A stretch of DNA of 64,000 bases, taken from contig RSEE01000143.1 in the NCBI GenBank assembly GCA_003971905.1, positions 1 through 64,000 on the forward strand, written 5' to 3'. Below the pieces are notes generated by a model. It saw nothing but the letters and a program-made list of their open reading frames with translations. It had not been told where the DNA came from and made no database searches. Shown here in pieces: positions 10,890 to 22,370 of the stretch. The first letter of the stretch is position 1; every line of letters starts with the position of its first letter. This stretch comes from Moniliella sp. 'wahieum' (lineage: Eukaryota; Basidiomycota; Moniliellomycetes; Moniliellales; Moniliellaceae). A program made the translations under genes and the position numbers.

Positions 10890-13337
10890 TCACGGAAAGG
10901 CCAAGCCGGCGGCCAAGGGGTGGTCACGGAAGTACTCGGGCCCATTCTCGAGGTACATAGCGCGTGTGACGCTGGCCTGGGCAAACGCCTGAGGGTCGTT
11001 GCGGATGTAGCGGGCCATGCCGCGCCAAGGATCCCAGCGCGCATGCTCAGCCCGACGCACGTGCACCGGCACGTCGATCGGCTGGGTCATCTGTAGCGAC
11101 CGCCGTAGCCGTTCGTCCAGGTTGGCATACAGCGTGTGCTGGCCCGCTAAGAACACGTTGCTGACCAGTTCGCGTCGCTGCTCAGGCTCAAACTGCCGCA
11201 CGACGTGCGCCGCCAGCTCGTCCAGCCCGGCCTGGTCCACGCCCGATACCAGGCTCGAACAGTACCTCGGCACGCGCACACGCTCAATGTTGAGGTGGAT
11301 CTGGTGCGCGAGCGCCGGGTCAATCGCCGGCACGTCCGAGACGACGCTGTGCCTGAGGTATGGCAGCCGCTTCGGCCTCAGCGCGCGGATGCAGTTGGCG
11401 CCGCGCCACGTCTTCCCACTGGGGCAGGCTGGCGCCACGCAACCACGTCCCCGTCAAACGTGTCCGAGCCGCCCGTTGCGCGCCCAGGTATCCGCCTCGC
11501 TAAAACTCGGATCGAGCGTAAGCAACTTACTCTCCAGCGCTTCGAACGTGCGCAACTCTTCTTCTTCCTCGTCTGAATCTTCCGCACCTTGGATCTCCTT
11601 GTACACGCCCCAGTCATCATCGTCCGCACCAAACGTGTCGTCGTCCCCGCCGCGCTTACGTTTGCCCGGCCCCACCTCGGCGGCCAAATTGGCAATGGAC
11701 TTCATGCGCTGCTGTGCCGCCAGACTCTTACGGTCGTTCAATAGGGCACGACGGTTCCTCCGTTCTTGGATCCGCTGAATCGCTTGCGCATACTCTTCTC
11801 GTACAGCTGCTGCCCACTCGAGTGGGCGTTCGAGCCGCTGCCGTTCTTCAGCCGCAAGCGCTTCTTGCCGCTCTGCCGCTTCCGCCGCCTTTTCCGCCTT
11901 GAGACGCTGCCGCGCATCGTACCCTGCCTTGAGCAACTTTTGCTTGCGCTTTTCCTTGACGCCTTGCTCGTCCAGCGAGTGGTCCGGGACGTTGACGAGT
12001 GGGAAAGTAGGTGGCGCCTCGGCCGGTTGCTCTGGCTCCGGTTCACCCAATTGACGTGCGCGGGCCCTGCGAACGGCAAGTTCGGTCTTTTTGATGCTCG
12101 CCTCGAGGGCTGCCTCGTTGGCAAATCCTTCTTCTTGCAGTCGTGCCACCCATTCGGATTTTTTTTCTTTTGCCTTGGAGTCTCGCAACGCAATCCATTC
12201 CACCAACCGATCTTCTTTTTGCTGTACCTTTTCTGCGCGTAGTTTGGCCGCCTGTTCCATCAGACGTTGCGTCGCGATCTTTTTGCGCGCTTGGGCGTCG
12301 CGCGCTTTTTGCTCGGCCATAGCACGCTCTTCCTCCGTAGGCTCGATCCGCGTCATGTGGCCATCCGCATGGATCAGATTGGTGCTACCGTCGGCATTGG
12401 TCGAATAGGGCAACTGCAGGACCACGTCGCGCTCCAGTATTCCCGCGGGCGTAGCACACGCTTCCAACTCCGCATCGTAGTCGCTCGCCACGTACGTGTA
12501 CTTCTGCACCATGAGTGTCGCTTGGGGCAGCGTGATGCGCACGGGGAAATCAAGGTACTTGAGTTGAATCAATTTGAGCATGAGCGCACTGGCGTTCGCT
12601 CCGCCCCAACTGAGACGTCGACTGTGGGGCAAGATGGCACGGCCTTGCCACAAAGGAATGATCTGGGTAGATCCATGTCCTGAACCAACCACCAACCCCG
12701 TCCGAACATCGTTTTGGTACGCGCAAAATAACGCGTCGTGGCCATACGCGATACTCGGCACGCCGTACGTCTCGAACCACAGTTCCGACATCATCCCACG
12801 ACTAAACCGTGGGTTGAGCAAAGTCTCCGTCATCAAGATAGGCGAATGCACTCCTTCGGAAACACACGCCCAACCGCGTCAAGGTCGCATCCACCACATT
12901 CTCCACCGTATCAAAACTCGTCACAATATCCCCATCGTACGGCGTCTTGAGGTTCGCACGCGACTGCGCATCCAAGTACGCATCTTGCCCTGCAAGCACA
13001 ACGTTGATCTGCCGCTTGCGCTCCCGGAAACGCGAAACAACGTTGGGGAAGTAGGTCTGCGGCCAGGCGTAGGGCCCTTGGTCCGTGCTGAAGCTGGAGC
13101 TGAACCGGGAGTTGGTGGGGGAGCTTGAGTTGGAGCCGGTGGTCGGGGTGCTCGGGGTGGTCGGGGTGGCGGGGACGTAACCAGCACGGACTTCGGATGC
13201 GCCAAAGTCGATGGCGAGCGGGGCGGCGTGGTCGGGCCCAAAGGCAGGCAGCGGGTGGCGGGCGAGGTAGGCGTCGAGCTGTGGGTCGGGCGTGTACCAC
13301 GGGGGTCGAGCGGGATGGCGTGCACGCGCTCCGACAT
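10890..13337 (-). CDS. ARP5: actin-related protein 5, INO80 remodelling complex subunit
   Basis: Nuclear actin-fold protein of the INO80 chromatin remodeller. The start at 13337 reads MSERVHAIPLDP; PLAIDFGASEVRAGYV is the actin phosphate-1 strand. VENVVDATLTRLGV, HSPILMTETLLNPRFSRGMM, ELWFETYGVPS and TGLVVGSGHGSTQIIPLW follow. The long charged helical insertion special to Arp5 spans about 11550-12400 (Glu/Lys/Arg/Ala, coiled-coil like), then DDTFGADDDDWGVYKEI. The last part has HLNIERVRVP, GVDQAGLDELA and VTRAMYLENGPEYFRDH. About 815 residues against 755 in yeast. Single-base frame breaks fall at 13300 (a C run short by one), 12880, 11440-11460 and twice at 11255-11275, where two opposite one-base changes would give VPEVLFEPG-GVDQAG. 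No intron is needed. Confidence 0.95.
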
Positions 13338-13396
13338 GGCCAGCAGTGATGGCGGGGTGGGTAGGACGAGGGGGAAGGCGAGGGGGATGGGGGAGA

Positions 13397-13488
13397 CGAT
13401 GGAGATGGAGATGGAGATGGAGATGGAGATGGAGATGGAGATGGAGATGGAGATGGAGATGGAGATGGAGATGGAGATGGAGATGGCA
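13397..13488. repeat. GGAGAT hexamer array, about 15 copies
   Basis: A perfect run of GGAGAT units just upstream of the ARP5 start on the minus strand. Read as protein it gives (His-Leu)n, (Ser-Pro)n or (Ser-Ile)n, so the frames crossing it are artefacts. Confidence 0.95.
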
Positions 13489-14452
13489 ATTAATTCCAAC
13501 TCCAACTCCAAAGCCAAAGCCGTCCATAGCAACGCATTGCACATTGCAATTTCAATTTCCAGATGGTCGATGGCTCGGCGCTTACCGTAATCGATACGCG
13601 ATACTCGATGGGACGCAGTCGTGCCTAGCCTGACTAGGCTGACTAGCGACTTGCGATCAGCGACGCGAAGGCAAGGACTAGGACAAGTTCAACGATCAGA
13701 CCATCCTACGAGTACGAACGTCTACATCCAGCCTCGCGAGGGACGGGGCGAGGTGGTACGAGATGCAAAGCCCACGAGGGGGGGGGGGAGGGTTGAGAGC
13801 GGAAGCGGAAGCGGAAGCGGAGCGGAAAGGGGAGGGCAAGGGAAGGGAAGGGAAGAGGGACGAAGACAAAGGCAGGGAAAGGCAGAGAAAGGGAAAGGGA
13901 AAGGGAAAGGGAAAGGGAAAGGGAAGGGGAAGGGGAAGGGGAAGGGGGAGTTGAGGGGCGGGACAAAGAAACACACACACGAGAGCGGAAGAGAGAGGTA
14001 GAAAGGGGCAGGGCGGGGGGAGAAGCAAGCACGGAGGGGGGCGGGGGGGGAGAGCATAGGTGAGAGTGTGAGAAGGCGGAGCAGAGGGAGAGGGAGAGAT
14101 AGTGGGAAAGGGAGCAAGAAAAACACAGACAGAGACAGAGGGAAAAGCGACGCCAAGCGAGGAAGCATATACACTGTGAGAGCCAGTCGTACCGCACCAA
14201 TGTGGCTTCTCTGACCCCGTCCGTCCCTCGTCCCTCGTCTCTCGTACCTCGTACCTCGTCCCTGGTACCTCGTTCCGCAGCCAGCCGCACACACGTGCTT
14301 CCGCCTGCGTGACGCAACCTCACACCCCGCCCCCCGCCTCTTTCGCCCCCAAAAACCAGACACCGCACCACCACACAACCGCACACAACGACGCAGCCCA
14401 GCTGCCCGGCGCAGAGCTCAGAGCTCAGAGCTCAAAACTCGAGCTTCAATTT
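13489..14452. other. ARP5 / KH gene intergenic region
   Basis: Upstream of ARP5 and downstream of the KH gene. Apart from the polypurine tract (13786-14166) it holds a CTCGTACCT/CTCGTCCCT degenerate tandem (about 14225-14275) and GAGCTCA repeats (about 14410-14440). No coding signal. Confidence 0.5.
13786..14166. repeat. polypurine tract with GGGAAA array
   Basis: About 380 bp in which the plus strand is almost pure A/G: GGAAGC units, then about nine GGGAAA/GGGGAA units, then GAGA-rich sequence. All long frames antisense to it are Ser/Pro/Leu artefacts. Confidence 0.85.
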
Positions 14453-15605
14453 TCAGAGCTGGGTGGCATTTTGGAGCCTGCGCCGTTCCTCCTCCACGCG
14501 GCTGTGGAGCATATTGACAGCCAATTGAATCGCGGCCGGCGGACCGGTAATCGTCACGAGACGTTCCGGTTGGCCCGACGGATCGGTAATCTTAATGTGG
14601 GTTCCGGAGGCTTGCCGAATCTCATTGATCTTCGAACCGCCTTTACCAATCACCGAACCGACCAGGTCGTCCGGAATGTAAATTTGTTGCGACTGGCTTC
14701 CGGGCGGAGGCACGCCGCCTGGTCCACCACCGCCCATACGAGGTGCACCAGCATTGCCCAACCCGCCGGCAGAAATCGAGTAGGGCCCCGTAGGTCCACC
14801 ACCAGCTGCACCCGCATTGGCATAGTACCCTCCACCTGGGGCACCTGTACCCGCCACACCGGCCCCAGAACCGTACACGGACCCTGAGGCTGCAGACGAG
14901 GCTCCAGGACGGTACTGGATGTTGGAACTAACGCCCCGATTGGTTGTCAGCCAACACGGCACCAACATAGTACACGGCAATGTGCACCGCGCCGCCACAC
15001 CCGTGATGGACAACATGCGCTCGGTCGAACCAGGCAGCATTTGCTCGCCTGCCTGCAACCGTGCGCCGGAAGCTTCTTGGATCTCCTTGATCTTGGACCC
15101 GGCCTTGCCAATCACGACCCCATACGTGCATTCGGCACAATAAAGCGTACCGTGTACGCGCGCGAGCCAGGCAACGACGGCTGGAGGAACGGCTCGTCGT
15201 TGATCCGGCGCACGAGTAGCCCAAAGGCGCGCGAAACCGCATCGAGCGGACCCGAGGCGGTCAGAATGCGTTCCTGGCTGTTGGGCACCGAGGGCGTGAT
15301 CATCAGTCGCGCACCCGACTCGGTACGGATCTCGTTGATGTGCTTGCCGCCCTTACCAATGATGATGGACGCGTCGGGGGAGAGGATGAGCGCACGGAGC
15401 GCAACGTGCGCCGACGGCGGCGACTCCGAGTCGGGCGCGGCGCAGCACTGCTCGCGGCCGCCTGGGCCGCAGCAGCCGCAGCAGCGCCCGGGGCGGCAGC
15501 CAAGTCGGCGGTGTCGAGGTCGTGGGGCTCGAGCAGGGCGTCGGCAGAGGCGTCGGGCGCGATGGGGCTGGCGTCGCCCATGACGAGGTCGGGGTGGACA
15601 GACAT
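14453..15605 (-). CDS. triple-KH RNA-binding protein (Pbp2/Rnc1/hnRNP-K type)
   Basis: Poly(C)-type RNA-binding protein expected to control stability or localisation of mRNAs. The start at 15605 reads MSVHPDLVMGDASPIAPDAS, followed by an Ala-rich segment. KH1 shows IIIGKGGKHINEIRTESGAR and SQERILTASGPLDAVSRAFG. KH2 has GKAGSKIKEIQEASGAR and STERMLSITGVA, then AVHIAVYYVGAVLADNQ. After a Gly/Ala/Pro/Tyr-rich linker, KH3 has DDLVGSVIGKGGSKINEIRQ and ASGTHIKITDP, ending LQNATQL before the stop. All three GxxG loops are intact. Frame breaks near 15420, 15300, 15115 (a G4 that should be G5 to read MGVVIGKAG), 14975 and 14935. About 383 residues, the usual size. The closest named relatives are S. 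pombe rnc1 and S. cerevisiae PBP2/HEK2; I cannot choose between them. Confidence 0.92.
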
Positions 15606-16734
<1,129 letters not shown>

Positions 16735-17251
16735 TCCGCTCGGGCTCTTGTCTTGGTCTTGGTCTCGGTCTCCTCCCATCTGGGTCCATGCCTGATCGTC
16801 GCTTGGTCCACACTTGATCCAAACATGGGTCTATACGTGGGGGGGGCATACGCATTGCTCCGGTAGCCAACTTATCATCGTTTTGCACACATCTCGCCTC
16901 GCTGCCTCGTTATGGGTGTCTGTCTCTGCATCTGTTGCTGTGGATGTTGCTTGTGGTCTGAGTGGGAGTCGACGTCTACGTCTGGGTGGGAGCGTGGGCG
17001 TGCGTGGGCCCGGGCGGGTGGATAGATGGGCATCTCGCGAGAAGTCTTTGATAAGTGGACCCAACGAAACCAAGACGGATGATGTCATCGTAGCTAAGCC
17101 AGCATGCGACTGGGCGGCGCCGCTTGCTTGTGCTTACCTCAGCTAGGCGCGGAGCTAACTAACCCTCAGCCCTCTTGAGCCCTCAGCGTTCATACTCGCT
17201 GCCCCTCCCCCCCCCTAACCACCACCACATCCACCACCACCACTACCCAGC
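16735..17251. other. URA6 / GST intergenic region
   Basis: About 517 bp with the URA6 3' end and the GST promoter. No coding signal. CCACCA-rich sequence lies just before the GST start, as before URA6. Confidence 0.5.
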
Positions 17252-17855
17252 ATGTCCCACCCGCCGCTCACATCTTTGGCTCGCCCACATCCGGCAACTG
17301 CAACAAAGTGTACCTGCTAGCGGCGCTGCTGGACCTGCCCTACGAGCTGCACCCCATCTCGACCGCCCAGGAGGGCGGGACGAACCACACCGACAGTTAC
17401 CTGCGGATCAACCCGCGCGGGCAGATCCCTTCGCTGCAAGTCGGTCGCGACGGCGAGGAAGACACGTTTATCCTCGGACAGCGCGGCGATCTTGGTTGTA
17501 ACTAGCGGGCCAGCGGCCTGAGAAGCAAATGTGGTCCACTGACGTGCGGGAACAAGCGGCTATCACGGACTGGCTTGCATTTACCGCTGGTTGGGTCACA
17601 CAGGGACTACAACAAACGCGTTTTTTGACCCTGCACGCTCCAAAGGACGATCCGTTTACCCAGCTTGCGCTTCCCAGGGCACAGGCGCTCGCTCACCGTG
17701 CCCTCGCCCTGCTCCAAGCCCACCTTACTGCCCACACGTGGCTCGCGCTCGACCGCCTCACCATCGCCGACGTCGCGGTCTGTCTACGTCGCCCTGGCGC
17801 CATGGCCGGTATCGACTTGGATTCTTACCCTGCCGTACAGGAGGGGTACAAGTAA
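17252..17855 (+). CDS. glutathione S-transferase-like protein
   Basis: Cytosolic GST: N-terminal thioredoxin-fold glutathione-binding domain and C-terminal helical domain. From the ATG at 17252, with one C added in the CCC run at 17258-17262, the protein reads MSHPAAHIFGSPTSGNCNKV, then YLLAALLDLPYELHPIS, TDSYLRINPRGQIPSLQV and a DSAAILV motif equivalent to the conserved E/D-S-x-A-I. The C-domain has EQAAITDWLAFTAGWVTQGL, LTIADVAV and MAGIDLDSYPAVQE. Single-base breaks at about 17260, 17475, 17500 and 17785. About 200 residues. The end is uncertain because the expected last helix after the YK at 17852 is in another frame. The exact GST class cannot be fixed by eye; URE2/GstA-like forms are the nearest. 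Confidence 0.85.
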
Positions 17856-19812
17856 CGTTCCCTCCCCCGGCCGGGGCCGCCGTGCCTGGCAAAGACGCCA
17901 GGGTCGCCCACTTTGATCCAAGGCTTGCTGCCTGCATGCATGAATGTATCCCTCTCTAGGCACGTTTTTGCTGTAGGCGTGAGTTGGATTGTGTTGTGGT
18001 TATGGTTGTCTTATCTTTATCTTTGTGCCTGGGGTGGGGGTGGACTCTGCTCTCGCACCCACCACGCACCACGATGGGCATGGATCGAGGACTGTCTTAA
18101 CTTTGAAGCTTGAAGCTTGAAACTGGAGCTGGAGCTTGCAGTCGCAATCGCAGTCACTTGCCTGGGTCGCACCTTGCGCCCATGGTATGGTTGGTGTCGT
18201 GCGAGCATGCTACGGCTATAACCCCGTCGCCCGATCTCAGAGAGATCTCAGGTCTCGGGTCTCACGGCCGCAGCGGATGAAGGGGATGGATGGCCGGTGA
18301 GGGGGGAAGCGTTGTGCTTGGGGGCTTTCTAATATAGCTTGGAGCTTGGGCCGAATGGCACGCACCGTCTCCACCGCGCGAGAACAGCACTCTCACCGAG
18401 AGAATGTACTTCTTCCCAATACTACCCGCCACTGTACGAAAGGCGCAAGTGCTCAGGTGCCTGTGCTGTGCCTTGCTCGTCGGTCAACGCGCGCCCAAGG
18501 AGGTAGCAATAGGCTCACGATAAGACAGCGAGGTTTGTATAGTACGACGAGGAGATCAGTAGCGACTGAGGTTTGTATAGTACGAGTCAATAATCCGCTG
18601 TGGTGAGCTCCTCCACCGCAGCCACATGCTCATCCCCATCTTCGTCCTCGTCCTCGCCAGATTACCTCGACCACCGCGCTCGGATGTACCCTCCCTCCCA
18701 CTGGGTGCCCAAATGGGCACGCGTCGATCGGGTTATGGATGCTGCATGCTACATGCGATCGATACTATGCTCCCGGATGAAGACACACTGCAACAAGACG
18801 CACCCTCCGGAAACGCACTGACATACTACGTCGAGTCCTGTACCATCATTCGAACTCGAGCGTATCTTGCGCGTGTACAGAATAGAGATGTGGATGCTTG
18901 ACGCTGGACGCACCCCGCGAATCCAAGCGAGCTCGATAAGGGTTTCGTGCACGGCCAATGCTCGGCGACGCGGTGGAGGGGTGTACGTGATTAGTGACTC
19001 TGCCCGTGAGTACTGAGTCTTCAAGCTTCAAGCTCCACGCAGCACCAACTACCAGATACCAGCTATACCACCCTTGCTTCTGTCCCCGCCGCGTCCGCCT
19101 GGCCACCACGTCCAGCTCCAGCACCACCTCCCCTCTGACACTCCCACCACACACCACAGCATACTATCCTTGCCGCCGTGCCGTGCCGTGGGATGGCACC
19201 CCCCCGCCCTCGGAATCAGACAGACGCACGAGACGCCCCACGCCGCCCAGCCGCTCCGTCGAGCTGGCGGTGGTCATGGTCATGGCGATGTGGCGGTAAC
19301 GACAAGCACCTGCCCCCTGGACCTGCCACCAACCTCAGCGCTAGCCATGTCTGCCACGTTAGCCCCGCGCCCTTGCCCCACAGCACGCTACCGTTTAGTT
19401 TAGGTATTCCCTCTCTTCCTCCCCCCTGCGTCCTTCTCCCGCTCCCTCGCTGAGCCCAGTCCCAACCACCCATCATCCAAACACAGTACGCCCAACGCCT
19501 AGTATCGCCAGTACCACCAGTACCATCAGTACGCCAGTACCACCAGTACCACCAGGCCCCATGTCCATCTCGAAATGTGGCAAGGGTGGTGGTGAGCCGA
19601 CGGTGACCATGGCCCCCCTGGGGTAGGGAGCACCTTTTGTTCGCCTTGCCCCCCTGCCCCTCTCGCTCGCCAGGAAGAACAGGAAGAAGGAAGCACAGGG
19701 CGAACAGGAAGATCCAAGGCGGCAAAGAGCGGTCGGCGATACGTGCGGCAGAGCGAGCTGCGGCGTCACGGGCGGGGTGGCGGTGGTGAGGGAGATGGTG
19801 CTTCGAAGCCAT
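17856..19812. other. gene-poor stretch after GST
   Basis: No recognisable gene. Noted items: (GAAGCTT)n at about 18104-18122 and again near 19019; a direct repeat GAGGTTTGTATAGTACGA at about 18531 and 18568; a possible plus-strand peptide at 18600-18820. On the minus strand from 19812 there is a short plausible peptide, MASKHHLPHHRHPARDAAAR, followed by a hydrophobic segment PPWIFLFALCFLLPVLPG, with TATATA about 20 bp before its ATG. It could be a small membrane protein, but I cannot identify it. Confidence 0.35.
19497..19557. repeat. CCAGTA hexamer-like array
   Basis: About nine imperfect CCAGTA units (CCAGTACCACCAGTACC pattern). Confidence 0.8.
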
Positions 19813-21052
19813 TTCCCTGGCGTGGTGTATATACAGCTTAGACGTTGCTGCACCAAAAACGGATCTTGTTCTGACCACAGCCCCAACCCCACAACCAGGG
19901 GTAATTCTTCTCTTTCTTGTTCTCTTTGTGTAGCCCCACACCTGGTCCGATCTGAATCACTCGCTTCGTCTCACCCAATCCTCGGACTCTTCTTGGCAAA
20001 AACACCCGATGTAACAGGAGATGGAGATGGGGGAAAGGATAGAGATCATATTCATCGAGTGGCATGGGAGCGAGGTATATACCTCGGAGGAGAGGAGGAC
20101 AAGTGAGCTGAGTCACACGGAGAAAACAAAGGGGAGCATAGACCAAAAGGGGAAACAGGGTCTAGAACAAAACAGGGTCCAGTCAATCTGGTGAGCATCG
20201 GTGACCAGGTGAGTCTGATTCCGACACAATGTGAGTATACGCACATGCCTTTTCCTTTCCTCTTTTGTCCTTCTGTCCTTCTGTCCTTCTTCTCTTCCGT
20301 TCCCGTGGCTGTCGCACCCCGTCTCTATCGCCTACTACTGTGCGTGGCCTCTGCGTGAACCGTGGGTGCTCGACCAACGAACCTAGCGTGTCCTACACCT
20401 CACCACCGTCTTTTCTTGGCCTCCTGGCCGTAGCCCATTGGTCCTTCCACCTAGCCCTCTTGGCCCACAGCCACGTAGCGACCACGCCCTCCTCTACACC
20501 CTGCCACCACCTCCCTCCATCGCCTCCCTCGTCGCGGCCCTGTATTTGGAGGTCCACCGTCCTGCTCATCGCTCACCTCTCGTCCCTCGTCGTTGGCGTT
20601 CCATACTACATGCTCCACCACCATTGTCCTTACCCCTCGCCTCATTCACCCCATTCGCATCACCCCGCCGCGCCTCCGCCCTTGCTCTGGCTCCTACCCA
20701 TCGTCACACCCATCATCACCGTCAATGCTGACGCGACAGGTCGCGAAGAGATGTGATAGCACGTATTACGCAGCGGGCCGGCCTGGCATGCATGGGCCAT
20801 GGGCCTAGCCATAACTATGGCCAGCTACGTTCTGCTGGGAATCGGTATCCTCACCTCTCTCTCTCGCTCTTGGTATGCTACTTGTCCTGCCTCCTTGACT
20901 CGCCTCCCCCCTCGATGCAGTACTTGTTCACGCCCAGGCCGCCCCTCGGGCCTTATGGATAAACTTCCTTGCCTTGATTCATCTTTTGTACCTCTGTCTC
21001 TCGTAACCGTCTCCGACTACGGCTACGTCTACGACTACGACTACGACTACGA
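19813..21052. other. unassigned GC-rich region
   Basis: Open plus-strand frames at about 20265-20760 carry two hydrophobic stretches (for example SFLGLLAVAHWSFHLALLAH and VLLIAHLSSLVVGVPYYML). This could be a membrane protein with introns, but no conserved motif supports it and the overlapping frame is equally open. TACGAC triplet pairs form a short array at 21023-21055. Confidence 0.3.
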
Positions 21053-22370
21053 CTAACACCGAGAGGGGGTCGACGGGGAGGTCCTGCGCACTGCGTGCTG
21101 CGTGCTGAGTGCTGCATGCTGCACCGCGTGAGAACCAGAACCGTCCCAGGTAGGGAGCTTTTGTTCGGCCAACCTGGTGCCCACGTAACTACGCAGCCTC
21201 ATTGTGGCCCTGATGAGGGGGAACCGCGATGCAAAGCGCGGGCATGGGTGTTGCAGTTGGCATTGTTCTGGGTAGTGTGGAACTGTGCTGCCGCTGTCCG
21301 ACACGGCGCCCACAAAACACAAAAACGCGGTGCCTGATGCTGGCCCGTGCGGTCCACCTCGGCTTTGGCGCCCTGAGTTTAACTTTCCCTTGCAGTGGGC
21401 CCGATGGATGGCCATGGTCGGCATGGCCGCCACAACCGGATAGCCACCAACCGGATCGGGATGACCTTCGCCTTCCATGCCTCCGCCCTGCGCTCTGCGC
21501 ATCACGGTTGCGTTGACGTTGGCTCTCCGCTTGCCCTGGATAGTACGGGCTCGTGATGGGCCGTATATGAGCGCCCGACGGCGGCAGGGTTCGTCTCGGG
21601 CACCTACCTTGCTGGTTGCGCCGGATTTGGGGGAGACTACTAGATGCGCAGAAGCGCCCATGGGACCACACCGTCCGGGACAGAGGCACGCGTGCGGAAA
21701 GCGAGGCAGGAAGGCAGAGGAAGAGAGGTCGCGAGCAGGCATCAGGGAGTAATTAGTACCTGTCATGGGGCGAGCCCCGAGGGGGTGAAAGCCCTTGGAC
21801 AAGGCATTAGAGAGTTACGTACGTTAGGTCCTGTGGTTGAACCGAGCGGGAGTAGAGGCAAGGAGAGACCCTTTATAGTTTGGGGGCTGCCTGCGTGCCA
21901 GCAAAGGCCGCAGCTCAGACCCTCGAGGTAGGAGCCGTGTTCGTAAGTCGTAAGACCAATTGAAGGGGTCCAGGATGTCCGAAGTTATCTCCGTTCCTCG
22001 CGGCGTTACCATTCGGTACGCTGTAGTTGGGGGAATAGACAGAGTCAAGGAAGAGCAAGCGCTACTGATGAGAGTAACCGCGGCTTGCAGAGTACTCGAC
22101 GTAAGTCGGTAAATTTCCCCTCAGGTGCGTCTTTTCCAAGTAGAGTTTTGTACGTCACGTTGTCCCAGTGGGATGCCTCTCCCCCCCCCCCCCCCCCGCA
22201 AGTGCGAAACGGCTTCAGTCACGGCACCTACGAAATGGCTTCAGGGCACGGCGCCGGATTATATACCGGGGGACCACAACCAGATTTGGCACATAGTAAG
22301 CCTTCCGCCTCCTCCCTACTTTCACAGGTGACGTTGTATGCCATGGCGCAGACGAGGAGTGCGACTTAGT
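21053..22370. other. unexplained island with long overlapping frames
   Basis: A minus-strand frame of 249 codons (21053-21802) is open together with shorter frames on the plus strand. Composition differs from both flanks: balanced and not simple-sequence. None of the translations resembles a family I know. A C17 run sits at about 22182-22198 and a palindrome GGGGCGAGCCCC at about 21765. This may be a non-coding RNA gene, a lineage-specific gene or debris of a mobile element. Confidence 0.3.

Noticed and set aside
13397-13488. CRISPR-like or coding interpretation of hexamer arrays
   Set aside because: Units are 6 bp with no spacers, and the organism is a eukaryote. These are microsatellites.
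20265-20756. Membrane protein gene of the Svp26/TEX261 type
   Set aside because: Two hydrophobic stretches and one TSP-like phrase are not enough; the remaining family motifs are missing.
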